Below are positions 25,701 to 32,703 of a DNA stretch of 64,000 nucleotides, in pieces. The notes under the pieces were generated by a model that ran no database searches, was not told where the DNA came from, and saw only the letters and a program-made list of their open reading frames with translations. The stretch covers positions 1-64,000 of the forward strand of contig NZ_FOKB01000010.1 in NCBI RefSeq assembly GCF_900111895.1, written 5' to 3'. The stretch is from Pseudomonas simiae (lineage in GTDB: Bacteria; Pseudomonadota; Gammaproteobacteria; Pseudomonadales; Pseudomonadaceae). The translations under genes and the position numbers were made by a program. Position 1 is the first letter of the stretch; each line of letters starts with the position of its first letter.

Positions 25701-26781
25701 TGCGGTGGCGTCCGACATCGTATTCGATGGTGTCATGTACTTGACCACCGCGGGTCTGGGCAAGGTTGCTGGCGCAGCGGCCAAGCCGGTGAATAGCGCG
25801 TTGAAACAAAGCGGTAAACCTTTCGGACGACGGCTGTTTACACAAACACCGGCTCAGCCTTCCGGTGGGCTCAACGCTAATTTCCATAAGTTCTCGCCAG
25901 GAAAAACCGGGCAATATGACTTTTCCGACCTCGCCCGAAAACCTGACATCGCGCAAGGCACTTACAAAAGAGGCCTTACCGAATTCTCCACACCAGCAAG
26001 GTTCGATAGAACAACCCGCAAATGGTATGCGGTAGATCCAAAGACCAACAAAACGTATGGAAAGCCCTTGGAGGACTTCAAGCCACAGGTGTCTGCAGCG
26101 CCTGGCACAAGCACACCTGCCATGACACCTCAGCAGCGCGCACTGGACATAGGATTGAGCCGCGACAATGTCATTCAAATGGGCGGGCCGATGAGGGATC
26201 TGAAACTGATTGGCAATGAAGTTCATACCTTCACCGATACCTATAAAGGCACGAACCGCCTCAATGTCGTCGCACACGGTATCAAACGAAATTGGGTTGA
26301 GCGGATCACAGGTGACGGTACGAAGATAATCATGGACAACACGCTTTATGATGCGCCTGGGTTAGCGAGGCTGCTGAGAGCAAAGGGTGTGGACCTTACT
26401 TCTGCCGATAACGTACGCCTTCTGGTGTGCTACTCCGCTGAAGGCAGAGGCAAAGCATTTGGGCGCCTCTTTCAACAAGAAATAAACAAACCGGTCAAGG
26501 CGTTTGAAGGGACCGTCTCATTGACGCATGGCTCGACATCCGTAACCGCCATACGAAACGGAGTACGAAATGAGGTGTTGCGAAACTATCCCAATGGGAC
26601 GTCGGCAGTTATTGAGCAAGCCACCGATCTATTGACGGAAGGTTTATTTAATGGAAAAGCCATTCCGCACATCCAAAAAAACCATGGTCAAACCATCAGG
26701 ATCAATATCGCTCCGCCCGGCCTGCCTCCTATACATGACGACCTGAGAATCACTTATAGGCCGCGCCAATTCACTCGATAA
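22723..26781 (+). CDS. Large protein of unknown function with putative caspase-clan C-terminal domain
   Basis: A 1352-residue protein I do not recognise as a named family. ATG 22723 has a GGAG ribosome binding site 7 bases upstream; the open frame reaches GTG 22606. The N-terminus is rich in Ser, Thr, Gln and Pro with no acidic residue in the first 20, as in many type III effectors. Residues about 1010-1050 form a hydrophobic helical patch (NPIRNVLNGDWLAVASDIV) like that of large Pseudomonas toxin-like proteins. Near the C-terminus LNVVAHG (H1185) is followed 51 residues later by LLVCYSAEG (C1236), the His-Gly/Cys layout of clan CD peptidases (caspases, C80 toxin domains). By hand count G+C falls to 24/60 at 26641-26700, against 38/60 at 22261-22320. 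It ends two bases from the convergent rstB gene. Confidence 0.75.
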   Translation: MVSSTQSATVSAATYQSPPPDAQQPPSPQSAPQAPDWLELIKSTPRYIADAELAGTYAAALTRAAQDLPLPVTGSEAVYPVPVDSTFGQWRNHLDSLVAGDDFKQWAHANRVDLSRPLRIFPPSDTTPGWIQAYAKPSASGEAGARASILALGAQFSDGQALPASWPLIMQTSKTLAAGNICVSVPSPGRSDPVTHATRPADLKDIAAFYGEQVPHSREALTERANDVKHANTFPLPGAVLSPAQFELRSETALEQQQREWGDVRNNTRLCQLLSTAITPPPASANATDSPPSFIDSPHISEQAAQHEKTLIAQMLDSDAFKLNVDPTSWYVQDEQLAPEASVSLRRFITDKGWIVPQTKDDINNLIKSIQRGPLPSIPHGNLTGALSWAAALTLDEKKQLYSHIRFNNLKLPDLGASHAVNNEGGAFTYLTKNRHWTDAELNAPREIVDDLLRSPKARTLEAALQRKMGVAGDTDGSDMTLAAILLGLDAPTAHDVAKRNECAGFDLAAPCFYGQPLSHIKQALIPHLAESGRCTTRMAPVAAFMLLSSAAPELLVKDIPADVTYGSPAWATLKATVAYIEAKSPGSSSLMSFAEVVKFAAIDPVATEDQALLNAAKLDMVIDWALVHGVLSPSPTGRYSDEQLDTAQKAFSEVMSELQTTPGDITAKVPLLKDQALEELGKRYKNVPFELAVLTTPQARANNVLNNDILHTNTGPYSLLDLYLSGRAPAPQEDNTWYSLREQALPGTTTGLLHHLPDIKSVHRLAVANYQQRRESGLVTLSKHLIAQQPISDRKQLEYGKLEIFIEGTVIKHRVITKSGAVNLDQSTPSQDPSKRALIIKSTHENKVKFYEFCPQHNYLKARDDLGSAFVPGPQGPWIKAPTPHLAGEKFSNTAITPFSVSQTDSHKLQAITPPADASVPASYNSARSQFLGELLSKHTLGDVELEQLVNASGHTTRFDEEDEEFERNREVLFASMVVVNPIRNVLNGDWLAVASDIVFDGVMYLTTAGLGKVAGAAAKPVNSALKQSGKPFGRRLFTQTPAQPSGGLNANFHKFSPGKTGQYDFSDLARKPDIAQGTYKRGLTEFSTPARFDRTTRKWYAVDPKTNKTYGKPLEDFKPQVSAAPGTSTPAMTPQQRALDIGLSRDNVIQMGGPMRDLKLIGNEVHTFTDTYKGTNRLNVVAHGIKRNWVERITGDGTKIIMDNTLYDAPGLARLLRAKGVDLTSADNVRLLVCYSAEGRGKAFGRLFQQEINKPVKAFEGTVSLTHGSTSVTAIRNGVRNEVLRNYPNGTSAVIEQATDLLTEGLFNGKAIPHIQKNHGQTIRINIAPPGLPPIHDDLRITYRPRQFTR

Positions 26782-26783
26782 CC

Positions 26784-28064
26784 CTATGACTCAACGTACG
26801 CCCACGTCATTCGGAATGAGGCGCCGCCCCATTCCGAGTCCAGCACCTGCACCTGGCCGCCATGCCACTGCGACACCCGCTGCACCAGCGCCAGGCCCAG
26901 GCCGAAGCCGCCGGTACGGCGATCGCGACTCGCGTCCAGGCGCATGAAGGGTTGGAAAATCTTCGCCCGGCCGTCCTCCGGGACGCCGGGCCCGTCGTCA
27001 CACACCCGCACTTCGTAGCCGCTGCCGAACTTGACCAGCGAGACTTCCACCCGACGCTCGGCGTAGCGGATGGCGTTGCGCAACAGGTTGATCACCGCAC
27101 GTGCCATAAAGCGTGGCTCGATCTGGATAAAGTCCACCTCGCACGTGCGCAACGACAATTGAATACCCGCCGCCTCGGCCTCCAGGGCCACACTGCCGAT
27201 CACGCTGTCGAGCCAGCTGAGGGCCTCGATGCTTTCGCGTGTGACCTGGGTGGCGCCACGTTCCAGGCTGGCATAGGTAAGCAGTTCGGAGACCATTTCT
27301 TCCAGTTCGCCCAGGTCTGCATACATGTCAGCAATCAATTCGCCACGCTGGCGCGGGTCGGCCTGCTGCTTGAGTTGGTCGAGTTCGAACGAGAGGCGTG
27401 CAATGGGCGTGCGCAGTTCGTGGGACACGGCGTTGGTGAGTTCGCGCTGGTTGGCGATCAGGCTTTCGATACGCTCGGCCATCTGGTTGAAGTGCCCCGC
27501 CAGCTCACGCACGGTGGAACGGCGCGGCAGCAGGATGCGCGAGCTGAGCTCGTTGTCACCGAAACGTTGCGCCGCCAGACGGATATGCTCCAGATCGCGC
27601 CAGTGCGGCCGAACCCAGAAATACAGCACGATCGCCAGGCTCAGCCCCAACAGGCTGTAGGCCCACAAGTACAGCCATTTAGGCTCGTCGGGCAGCTTGA
27701 TATTGAGCAATTGCGGGCCGCCGTCGAGATTGGCGATGAACTCCATGAAATCGCCACGCACCACCAACTGCCCAGCCGCCAGCAACTGTTGCTCACGCGG
27801 GTTCAGCGCCAGGTCATCGCGCTGGACCAGTTTCAGGTGCAGACCGTAATGGGGTTGCAACTCGCCCAGACGCGCTTGGCGGGCATCACCGAGCAAGGGT
27901 CGCAACTGCTCGACCAAAGCATAGGCCGGGCCGCGCATGGCCTCGCGGTTATAGGTTTCGTTGGCCTCGGGAAGAAGCTCGTCGAACGTGTAGTTGACCA
28001 GCCAGATAGCGCCCGCCAGGCCTAGCGCAAGGATGATGTACAGGCGGATATAGAGCCGCAGCAT
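26784..28064 (-). CDS. rstB: Sensor histidine kinase, RstB-like
   Basis: A 426-residue inner-membrane kinase. There is an N-terminal membrane segment (residues about 5-24), a periplasmic domain (to about 128), a second segment (about 131-150), HAMP, then the DHp helix with H215 in NAVSHELRTPIARL. The ATPase domain shows LLRNAIRYAERR (N box), VCDDGPGVPEDG (G1) and GGFGLGLALVQR (G2). Its start codon abuts the stop of the response-regulator gene, so they are translationally linked. The signal sensed is unknown. RstB-like naming is by overall resemblance. Confidence 0.9.
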   Translation of the reverse strand: MLRLYIRLYIILALGLAGAIWLVNYTFDELLPEANETYNREAMRGPAYALVEQLRPLLGDARQARLGELQPHYGLHLKLVQRDDLALNPREQQLLAAGQLVVRGDFMEFIANLDGGPQLLNIKLPDEPKWLYLWAYSLLGLSLAIVLYFWVRPHWRDLEHIRLAAQRFGDNELSSRILLPRRSTVRELAGHFNQMAERIESLIANQRELTNAVSHELRTPIARLSFELDQLKQQADPRQRGELIADMYADLGELEEMVSELLTYASLERGATQVTRESIEALSWLDSVIGSVALEAEAAGIQLSLRTCEVDFIQIEPRFMARAVINLLRNAIRYAERRVEVSLVKFGSGYEVRVCDDGPGVPEDGRAKIFQPFMRLDASRDRRTGGFGLGLALVQRVSQWHGGQVQVLDSEWGGASFRMTWAYVES

Positions 28065-28772
28065 CTAGGCCTCCCACGCAAACGGGTTGAACAGGTAGCC
28101 CTTGCCCCAGATGGTCTTGATGCACACTGGTTCGCGCGGGTTGTCGTTGAGTTTGCTGCGCAGTTTGCTGATGTAGACATCGACACTGCGGTTGAGCCCG
28201 TCGAACGCAATGCCGCGCATGCGGTTGAGGATGTCATCGCGGGACAGGATCGTCCCCGAGTTACTGGCCAGCAGCCACAGCAATTCAAACTCCATGGTGG
28301 TGAGGTCGATCTTGTCATCGCCAAGGCTGACCACGCGGCAACTGCGATCGATGGCCAGCCGCCCGAAGGCCAGCGCCCCGCGCACCGTCGGCTCCGGCGC
28401 CTGACGTCGTTGCAGGGCACGCAGGCGCGCCAGCAACACAGGGGGCTTGATCGGCTTGATCACATAATCGTCGGCACCGGACTCCAGGCCAAGGATATGG
28501 TCCAGGTCGTCTTCCTTGGCCGTGAGGATCACGATCGGCGTGTCGGACACCGCGCGAATTGCGCGACACACATGCAGGCCACTCTGGCCCGGCAACATCA
28601 GGTCAAGTACGACGATCTTCGGCTTGAACGCGAGAAACGCCGCCAAGGCCTCATCGCCCCGATGCTCCACGCGTACCTCAAAGCCATGCTGCGCGAGAAA
28701 GTGCGCGATCAGCCCTGCCAGTTTTTCGTCGTCCTCAACGAGCAAGACCTTGCCCAGCCCCAGGTTTTCCAT
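28065..28772 (-). CDS. rstA: OmpR/PhoB-type response regulator, RstA-like
   Basis: A 235-residue response regulator. The receiver domain has the acidic pocket VEDDEK, phospho-acceptor D57 (VVLDLMLPG), the Thr of VILTAKEDD and the Lys of YVIKPIKPPVLLARLR, the last resembling E. coli RstA. The C-terminal winged helix (about 130-230) includes SRDDILNRMRG, DGLNRSVDVYISKLR and IWGKGYLF. First gene of the pair, transcribed away from the MFS gene across a 156-base spacer. Confidence 0.92.
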   Translation of the reverse strand: MENLGLGKVLLVEDDEKLAGLIAHFLAQHGFEVRVEHRGDEALAAFLAFKPKIVVLDLMLPGQSGLHVCRAIRAVSDTPIVILTAKEDDLDHILGLESGADDYVIKPIKPPVLLARLRALQRRQAPEPTVRGALAFGRLAIDRSCRVVSLGDDKIDLTTMEFELLWLLASNSGTILSRDDILNRMRGIAFDGLNRSVDVYISKLRSKLNDNPREPVCIKTIWGKGYLFNPFAWEA

Positions 28773-28928
28773 AAGTTCTCAGTCTGCAGACACGGATTGA
28801 AGAGCGGGCATTATAGGTGGCAAGCTGGACAACTGAAGCCGCTGGCCAGGATTGGCCACGAAGGTTCATGTTTTTAAGAGTTTTTAACAAATAACCTGCA
28901 ATCTTTAACGCCAACCACAGGGAGTTGT

Positions 28929-30128
28929 ATGCGCAAGGATTACCTGGCGTTCTTTGTTTCGCTGTTCTTGTCGCGGCTGGCCGACCAGATTCTGCTGTTT
29001 ATCGTGCCCTTGATCGTGTTCCAGACTACCCAGAGCGTGGCTTGGGCTGGACTTGCATTCTTTGTCGAGTCGCTGCCGCGTTATCTCGCGTTCCCGGTGT
29101 GTGGCGCATTGTGCGACAAGTTCGCGCCGGTGCGCATCCTGCATATCAGCCAGGTTTGCCGGGCGCTGGCTTGCGGGGTGGCCGTGGTTTTGTACGGGGT
29201 CTTCGACGGTATCCTCTGGATCGTGCTGCTCTCGGCGCTCTGCGGCGTGTTGACCACCCAGGGCATCATGGCGCGGGAAGTGTTGATGCCTCATGTCTTT
29301 CCCCACTACAGCTATGCCAAGACGCTTTCCTATTCGCAGATTGCTGACCAGAGCGGGCTGGTGCTCGGGCCTTTGGTGGCCGCGCTGATGCTGGAAGTGT
29401 GGGCCTGGCACTGGGTCGTACTCGGGGTGGCCGGGCTGTTTTTATTGGCCGACCTGGCAATGCGGGCGTGGCAACGCTCCAACACGACACAGCTGGAAAC
29501 GTTCGAGCAGCATCGGGATATCTGGCTGCAGCCACTGAAGATTGCCTTCGGGCATATCCGCAGCCTGCCGGAACTGAAGCGGATCATTACGCTGGCCGTG
29601 GGCGTCAACTTGATCATTGGTGTCACGCTGGCCACATCTGCGGCGATGGTGACCGGCCAATTTGCGCAAGACAAGGACACCTATGCCCTGCTGCAGGCAG
29701 CCGGCGCCTTGGTGACCATCGGGATTCTGTTTTACCTGGCGCGGGCCGGGCTCCCGCTGAGGGTGCTGGGCGGGTTGTCGTATTCGATGATTGCGGTAGG
29801 TGCAGTGATCATGGCGATCAGCCCCGGCATCTGGCTATACGCCGTGGGCTTCCTGCTGGTCACCGGTTTCGACAAGATGTTCAACGTCTACCTGCGCAGC
29901 ACCCGTCAGCGGGTGATTCCCGTGCAGGACTTCGGCAAGACCGTGGGCGTGATCACCTTGCTCAACAACCTGCCGCAACCTTTGGCAGGCTTGGCGATAG
30001 CAGTGTTGGCAGCACCGCTGGGTACACAGCCGGTGATCCTGCTGCTCGCCGGAATCACCGCGCTGATCGGCGCGGCCGTGGCCTCAGGCTGGCACGCCAC
30101 TGTGAAAGCGGAACTCGATGTCGGGTGA
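28929..30128 (+). CDS. MFS transporter, EntS-like (MFS_3 type)
   Basis: A 399-residue inner-membrane transporter with 11-12 hydrophobic segments. The start FFVSLFLSRLADQILLF and the loop CGALCDKFAPVRILHISQVC (a motif A equivalent) suggest the MFS_3 branch that includes the enterobactin exporter EntS. Substrate unknown. A Shine-Dalgarno GGGAG lies at 28920-28924. Its last 45 bases overlap the 3' end of the convergent miaE, an unusually long coding overlap. Confidence 0.87.
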   Translation: MRKDYLAFFVSLFLSRLADQILLFIVPLIVFQTTQSVAWAGLAFFVESLPRYLAFPVCGALCDKFAPVRILHISQVCRALACGVAVVLYGVFDGILWIVLLSALCGVLTTQGIMAREVLMPHVFPHYSYAKTLSYSQIADQSGLVLGPLVAALMLEVWAWHWVVLGVAGLFLLADLAMRAWQRSNTTQLETFEQHRDIWLQPLKIAFGHIRSLPELKRIITLAVGVNLIIGVTLATSAAMVTGQFAQDKDTYALLQAAGALVTIGILFYLARAGLPLRVLGGLSYSMIAVGAVIMAISPGIWLYAVGFLLVTGFDKMFNVYLRSTRQRVIPVQDFGKTVGVITLLNNLPQPLAGLAIAVLAAPLGTQPVILLLAGITALIGAAVASGWHATVKAELDVG

Positions 30129-30686
30129 CTCGATCAGTTCCTGCTCGGCCGCCCTCACCCGCTCGATCACCTGGGCGACGTCCTTGGCGTCGCCGTATTG
30201 GTAGGCCAGCTTGAGGTAACCCTGGAAGTGCCGCGCCTCGCTTTTCAGCAGGCCGAAGTAAAACTTGCCGAGTTCTTCGTCCAAATGCGGCACCAAGGCT
30301 TCGAAACGCTCACAACTGCGCGCTTCGATAAAAGCGCCCACCACCAGGGTGTCCACCAGCTTGACAGGTTCATGGGTGCGCACCACTTTGCGCAAACCCG
30401 AGGCATACCGGCCAGCATTCAACTGGCGCAACTCGACTTTGCGCTTTTTCATCAGGCGCATGACTTGTTCGTGGTGCACCAGCTCTTCACGGGCCAGGCG
30501 CGACATCATGTTGATCAGGTCCACATGGCTGTAGTACTTGGCGATCAGGCTCAGGGCGGTGCTGGCGGCTTTGAATTCGCAGTTCTTGTGGTCGATCAGC
30601 AGGGTGTCCTGATCGGCCAGCGCGGCCTGGACCCAGGCGTCAGGGGTGCGGCAACCGAGGAATTCGTGGATGTCTGGCAGGTTCAT
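30084..30686 (-). CDS. miaE: tRNA-(ms2io6A37) hydroxylase MiaE
   Basis: A 200-residue ferritin-like di-iron enzyme that hydroxylates the isopentenyl group of ms2i6A37 in tRNAs reading UNN codons. Di-iron ligands are visible in EFKAASTALSLI, the EELVHHEQVMRLM motif (ExxH), FIEARSCERFEAL and the final ExxxH of KSEARHFQGYLKLA. ATG 30686 (MNLPDIHEFLGC) is the usual start; the frame stays open to 30755. The C-terminal coding region overlaps the MFS gene by 45 bases tail to tail. Confidence 0.93.
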   Translation of the reverse strand: MNLPDIHEFLGCRTPDAWVQAALADQDTLLIDHKNCEFKAASTALSLIAKYYSHVDLINMMSRLAREELVHHEQVMRLMKKRKVELRQLNAGRYASGLRKVVRTHEPVKLVDTLVVGAFIEARSCERFEALVPHLDEELGKFYFGLLKSEARHFQGYLKLAYQYGDAKDVAQVIERVRAAEQELIESPDIEFRFHSGVPA

Positions 30687-30837
30687 CGGGCTCACGGGCA
30701 AAAGGATCACAAAAGGCCGGCGATTATACCGACCCCGCCGCAGACCACCAGCCACCGGCCTTGATGTGCATCAACATGACGTCTGCCGTGCAGCAACTAT
30801 AGTTGTTCCAGGCCCACCCTTTTTGGAGATCCCGACC

Positions 30838-31701
30838 ATGCAAGCCATCCGCAGCATCCTGGTGGTCATCGAGCCCGAGCATTCGGAAAGCCTGGCCCTC
30901 AAGCGTGCCAAGCTGATCGCCGGGGTCACCGGCGCGCACCTGCATTTGCTGGTCTGCGACAAGAAGCACGAGCACTCGGCGCTGCTGGCCCTGCTCAAGT
31001 CGGGTTTGCACGAAGACGGATACAGCGTCAGCACCGAGCAGGCCTGGAATGCCAGCCTGCATGAAACCATTATCGACGTGCAGCAGGCGGAGGGTTGCGG
31101 GCTGGTGATCAAGCAACACTTCCCCGACAGTCCATTGAAAAAGGCGCTGCTGACGCCTGCCGACTGGAAGTTGCTGCGCTATTGCCCTACAGCGGTGCTG
31201 CTGGTCAAGACCGCCAAGCCATGGACCGGCGGGGTGATTTTGGCGGCCATCGATGTCGGCAATACCGATGGCGAGCACCGCTCCCTGCACAACGCGATCA
31301 TTGACCATGGTTTTGATATCGCCAGCTTGGCCAAGGCGCAATTGCATGTGATCAGCGCCCATCCGTCGCCGATGTTGTCGGCGGCGGACCCGACGTTTCA
31401 GCTCAAGGAAACCATCGAGGCGCGTTATCGCGAGCAATGCAAGGCGTTCCAGGCAGAGTTTGATGTGGACGACTCACACTTGCACATTGAGGAAGGCCCG
31501 GCGGATGTGCTGATCCCGTTCGCTGCCCATAAGTGGCAGGCAGCCGTGACAATCATCGGCACGGTGGCGCGCACCGGGATTACCGGGGCGCTGATCGGCA
31601 ATACGGCGGAGGTGATACTGGATGCCGTGGAAAGCGATGTGCTGGTGCTCAAGCCCGACACGCTGATGGATCAGCTGGGAGAACTGGCTACCAAGGCCTG
31701 A
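30838..31701 (+). CDS. Tandem-domain universal stress protein (UspE-like)
   Basis: A 287-residue protein with two Usp domains (about 1-135 and 140-280). The first begins AIRSILVVIEPEHSESLAL; the second ends TIIGTVARTGITGALIGNTA, which carries the G-2x-G-9x-G(S/N) nucleotide-binding pattern, followed by DVLVLKPD. UspE-like proteins help survival under anaerobic, oxidative or stationary-phase stress. TTTGGAGA upstream (ending 30829) is the ribosome binding site. It is transcribed divergently from miaE with 151 bases between. Confidence 0.88.
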   Translation: MQAIRSILVVIEPEHSESLALKRAKLIAGVTGAHLHLLVCDKKHEHSALLALLKSGLHEDGYSVSTEQAWNASLHETIIDVQQAEGCGLVIKQHFPDSPLKKALLTPADWKLLRYCPTAVLLVKTAKPWTGGVILAAIDVGNTDGEHRSLHNAIIDHGFDIASLAKAQLHVISAHPSPMLSAADPTFQLKETIEARYREQCKAFQAEFDVDDSHLHIEEGPADVLIPFAAHKWQAAVTIIGTVARTGITGALIGNTAEVILDAVESDVLVLKPDTLMDQLGELATKA

Positions 31702-31731
31702 CGGGGTCTTCCGAACAACTGCGATCAACTT

Positions 31732-31820
31732 TGTGGGAGCGGGCTTGCTCGCGAATGCGGTGTGTCAGTGAATGAATAATTGACTGATCCACCGCATTCG
31801 CGAACAAGCCCGCTCCCACA
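31732..31820. repeat. Paired REP element (REPIN-like)
   Basis: Two REP arms (TGTGGGAGCGGGCTTGCTCG and GAACAAGCCCGCTCCCACA) face each other, joined by an inner palindrome TGTCAGTGAATGAATAATTGACTGA. It lies between two convergent genes. Confidence 0.85.
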
Positions 31821-31832
31821 TTGGGTTGCGCG

Positions 31833-32306
31833 TTATCCGTTGGAAAATACATCTTTGAGAAAGTTTGGCGCGATATAGCGCTGGTAGTGCGCCTCCGACA
31901 GGATAAAAAACTCCCGATCAATGGCGTCACGCAGGTCCGGCAAGGGCCAGTCGCGAAATTCCGGCAACAGCACCATGCCGTAAGCCTCCAAGTTGGAAAT
32001 CACCCGCGCACCACGGGCGATCAACTGGTATGCCCAGCAATACTCGGACTGGTGCGGCACGAAGCGAATCTTGCGCTGCTCCAGCTGGCCGCGCAGGGTC
32101 TTGGGGTCGAACACCTCCAGCTTGCCGGCCATCACCTGCACCAACAGCTGCTCCAAGCGTAGCCAGACCGCGCGTTTTTCCTCTTCGTTATAGCCATTCC
32201 ACTGGATCACTTCGTGGTGGAAGCGCTTGCAGCCACGGCACACGAGATCGCCGTAGACCGTGGAGCACAGGCCGACGCAGGGGGTCTTGATGGTTTGGTT
32301 GGACAT
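31833..32306 (-). CDS. DUF1289 domain-containing protein
   Basis: A 157-residue protein with an N-terminal DUF1289 module (TPCVGLCSTVYGDLVCRGCK, residues about 7-26; four cysteines that could bind a metal or cluster) followed by a longer region of unknown function (YCWAYQLIARGARVISNLEA, REFFILSEAHYQRYIAPNFL). In enterics small DUF1289 proteins are known (YdhL); the long form is common in Pseudomonas. ATG 32306 is chosen over the in-frame GTG at 32318. Confidence 0.82.
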   Translation of the reverse strand: MSNQTIKTPCVGLCSTVYGDLVCRGCKRFHHEVIQWNGYNEEEKRAVWLRLEQLLVQVMAGKLEVFDPKTLRGQLEQRKIRFVPHQSEYCWAYQLIARGARVISNLEAYGMVLLPEFRDWPLPDLRDAIDREFFILSEAHYQRYIAPNFLKDVFSNG

Positions 32307-32703
32307 GGGCAACGACACGCAAATCAGCGAAACAATGCGCCATGTTAGCCCTTTGTCTAAGCGTGATCACCCTTCAAACTTGGTGAGGCAACTTACCTTT
32401 AGAAATTTTTTGCCGTAGAATCATCCGGCCTTGTAAGGCGCCAATAATCCGCTGGAAGCTGTTTTCAAAGCGTCACGAGCACAGTCGTTCCTTCAGAACG
32501 GTGTTGGCGATGGTCCATGACTCGGTAGGTCAGAGCCCTCGCCAACCCTCATCAGCTCCGTTCTGCAGGCGTAAAACTTTGAAAGCAGCTTCTGTGAGGA
32601 ATGCCGGCAGCGCTGGCTTTGCGGCCCAAAAAGCCCCTGAGCGCATGCGTGCCGTTCATTTCTGGATGAGCGTCCCGTGGGACCACTGATGAGGGTAATA
32701 ACT
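32307..32703 (+). promoter_or_regulatory. acnB upstream region and long leader
   Basis: This 397-base stretch has no gene. TAGAAT at 32416-32421 is a plausible -10 box, with only a weak -35 match (TTACCT, 32393-32398), giving a leader of roughly 275 bases. The leader holds the structured element at 32455-32592 and a second hairpin at 32610-32644 (GCGCT-GGCTTT paired with AAAGCC-CCTG-AGCGC) without a T tract. GAGGG at 32691-32695 is the acnB ribosome binding site. Confidence 0.55.
32455..32592 (+). ncRNA. Large structured RNA element in the acnB leader
   Basis: Three nested helices can be traced by eye. The outer helix is 16 bp, 32455-32470 with 32577-32592, unbroken with a single G-U pair. 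The middle helix is 8 bp, 32494-32501 (CAGAACGG) with 32558-32565 (CCGTTCTG). The inner helix is 8 bp, 32503-32510 (GTTGGCGA) with 32539-32546 (TCGCCAAC), capped by TGAC/GTCA (32518-32521, 32529-32532) around a seven-base loop. Chance formation of all of these in order is very unlikely. It could be a cis-regulatory leader of acnB or a separate small RNA. I cannot match it to a named family from memory. Confidence 0.75.

Noticed and set aside
31732..31820. Inverted repeats considered as CRISPR units or terminators
   Set aside because: Only two arms per locus, palindromic, without regular spacers or a T tract; they are REP doublets.
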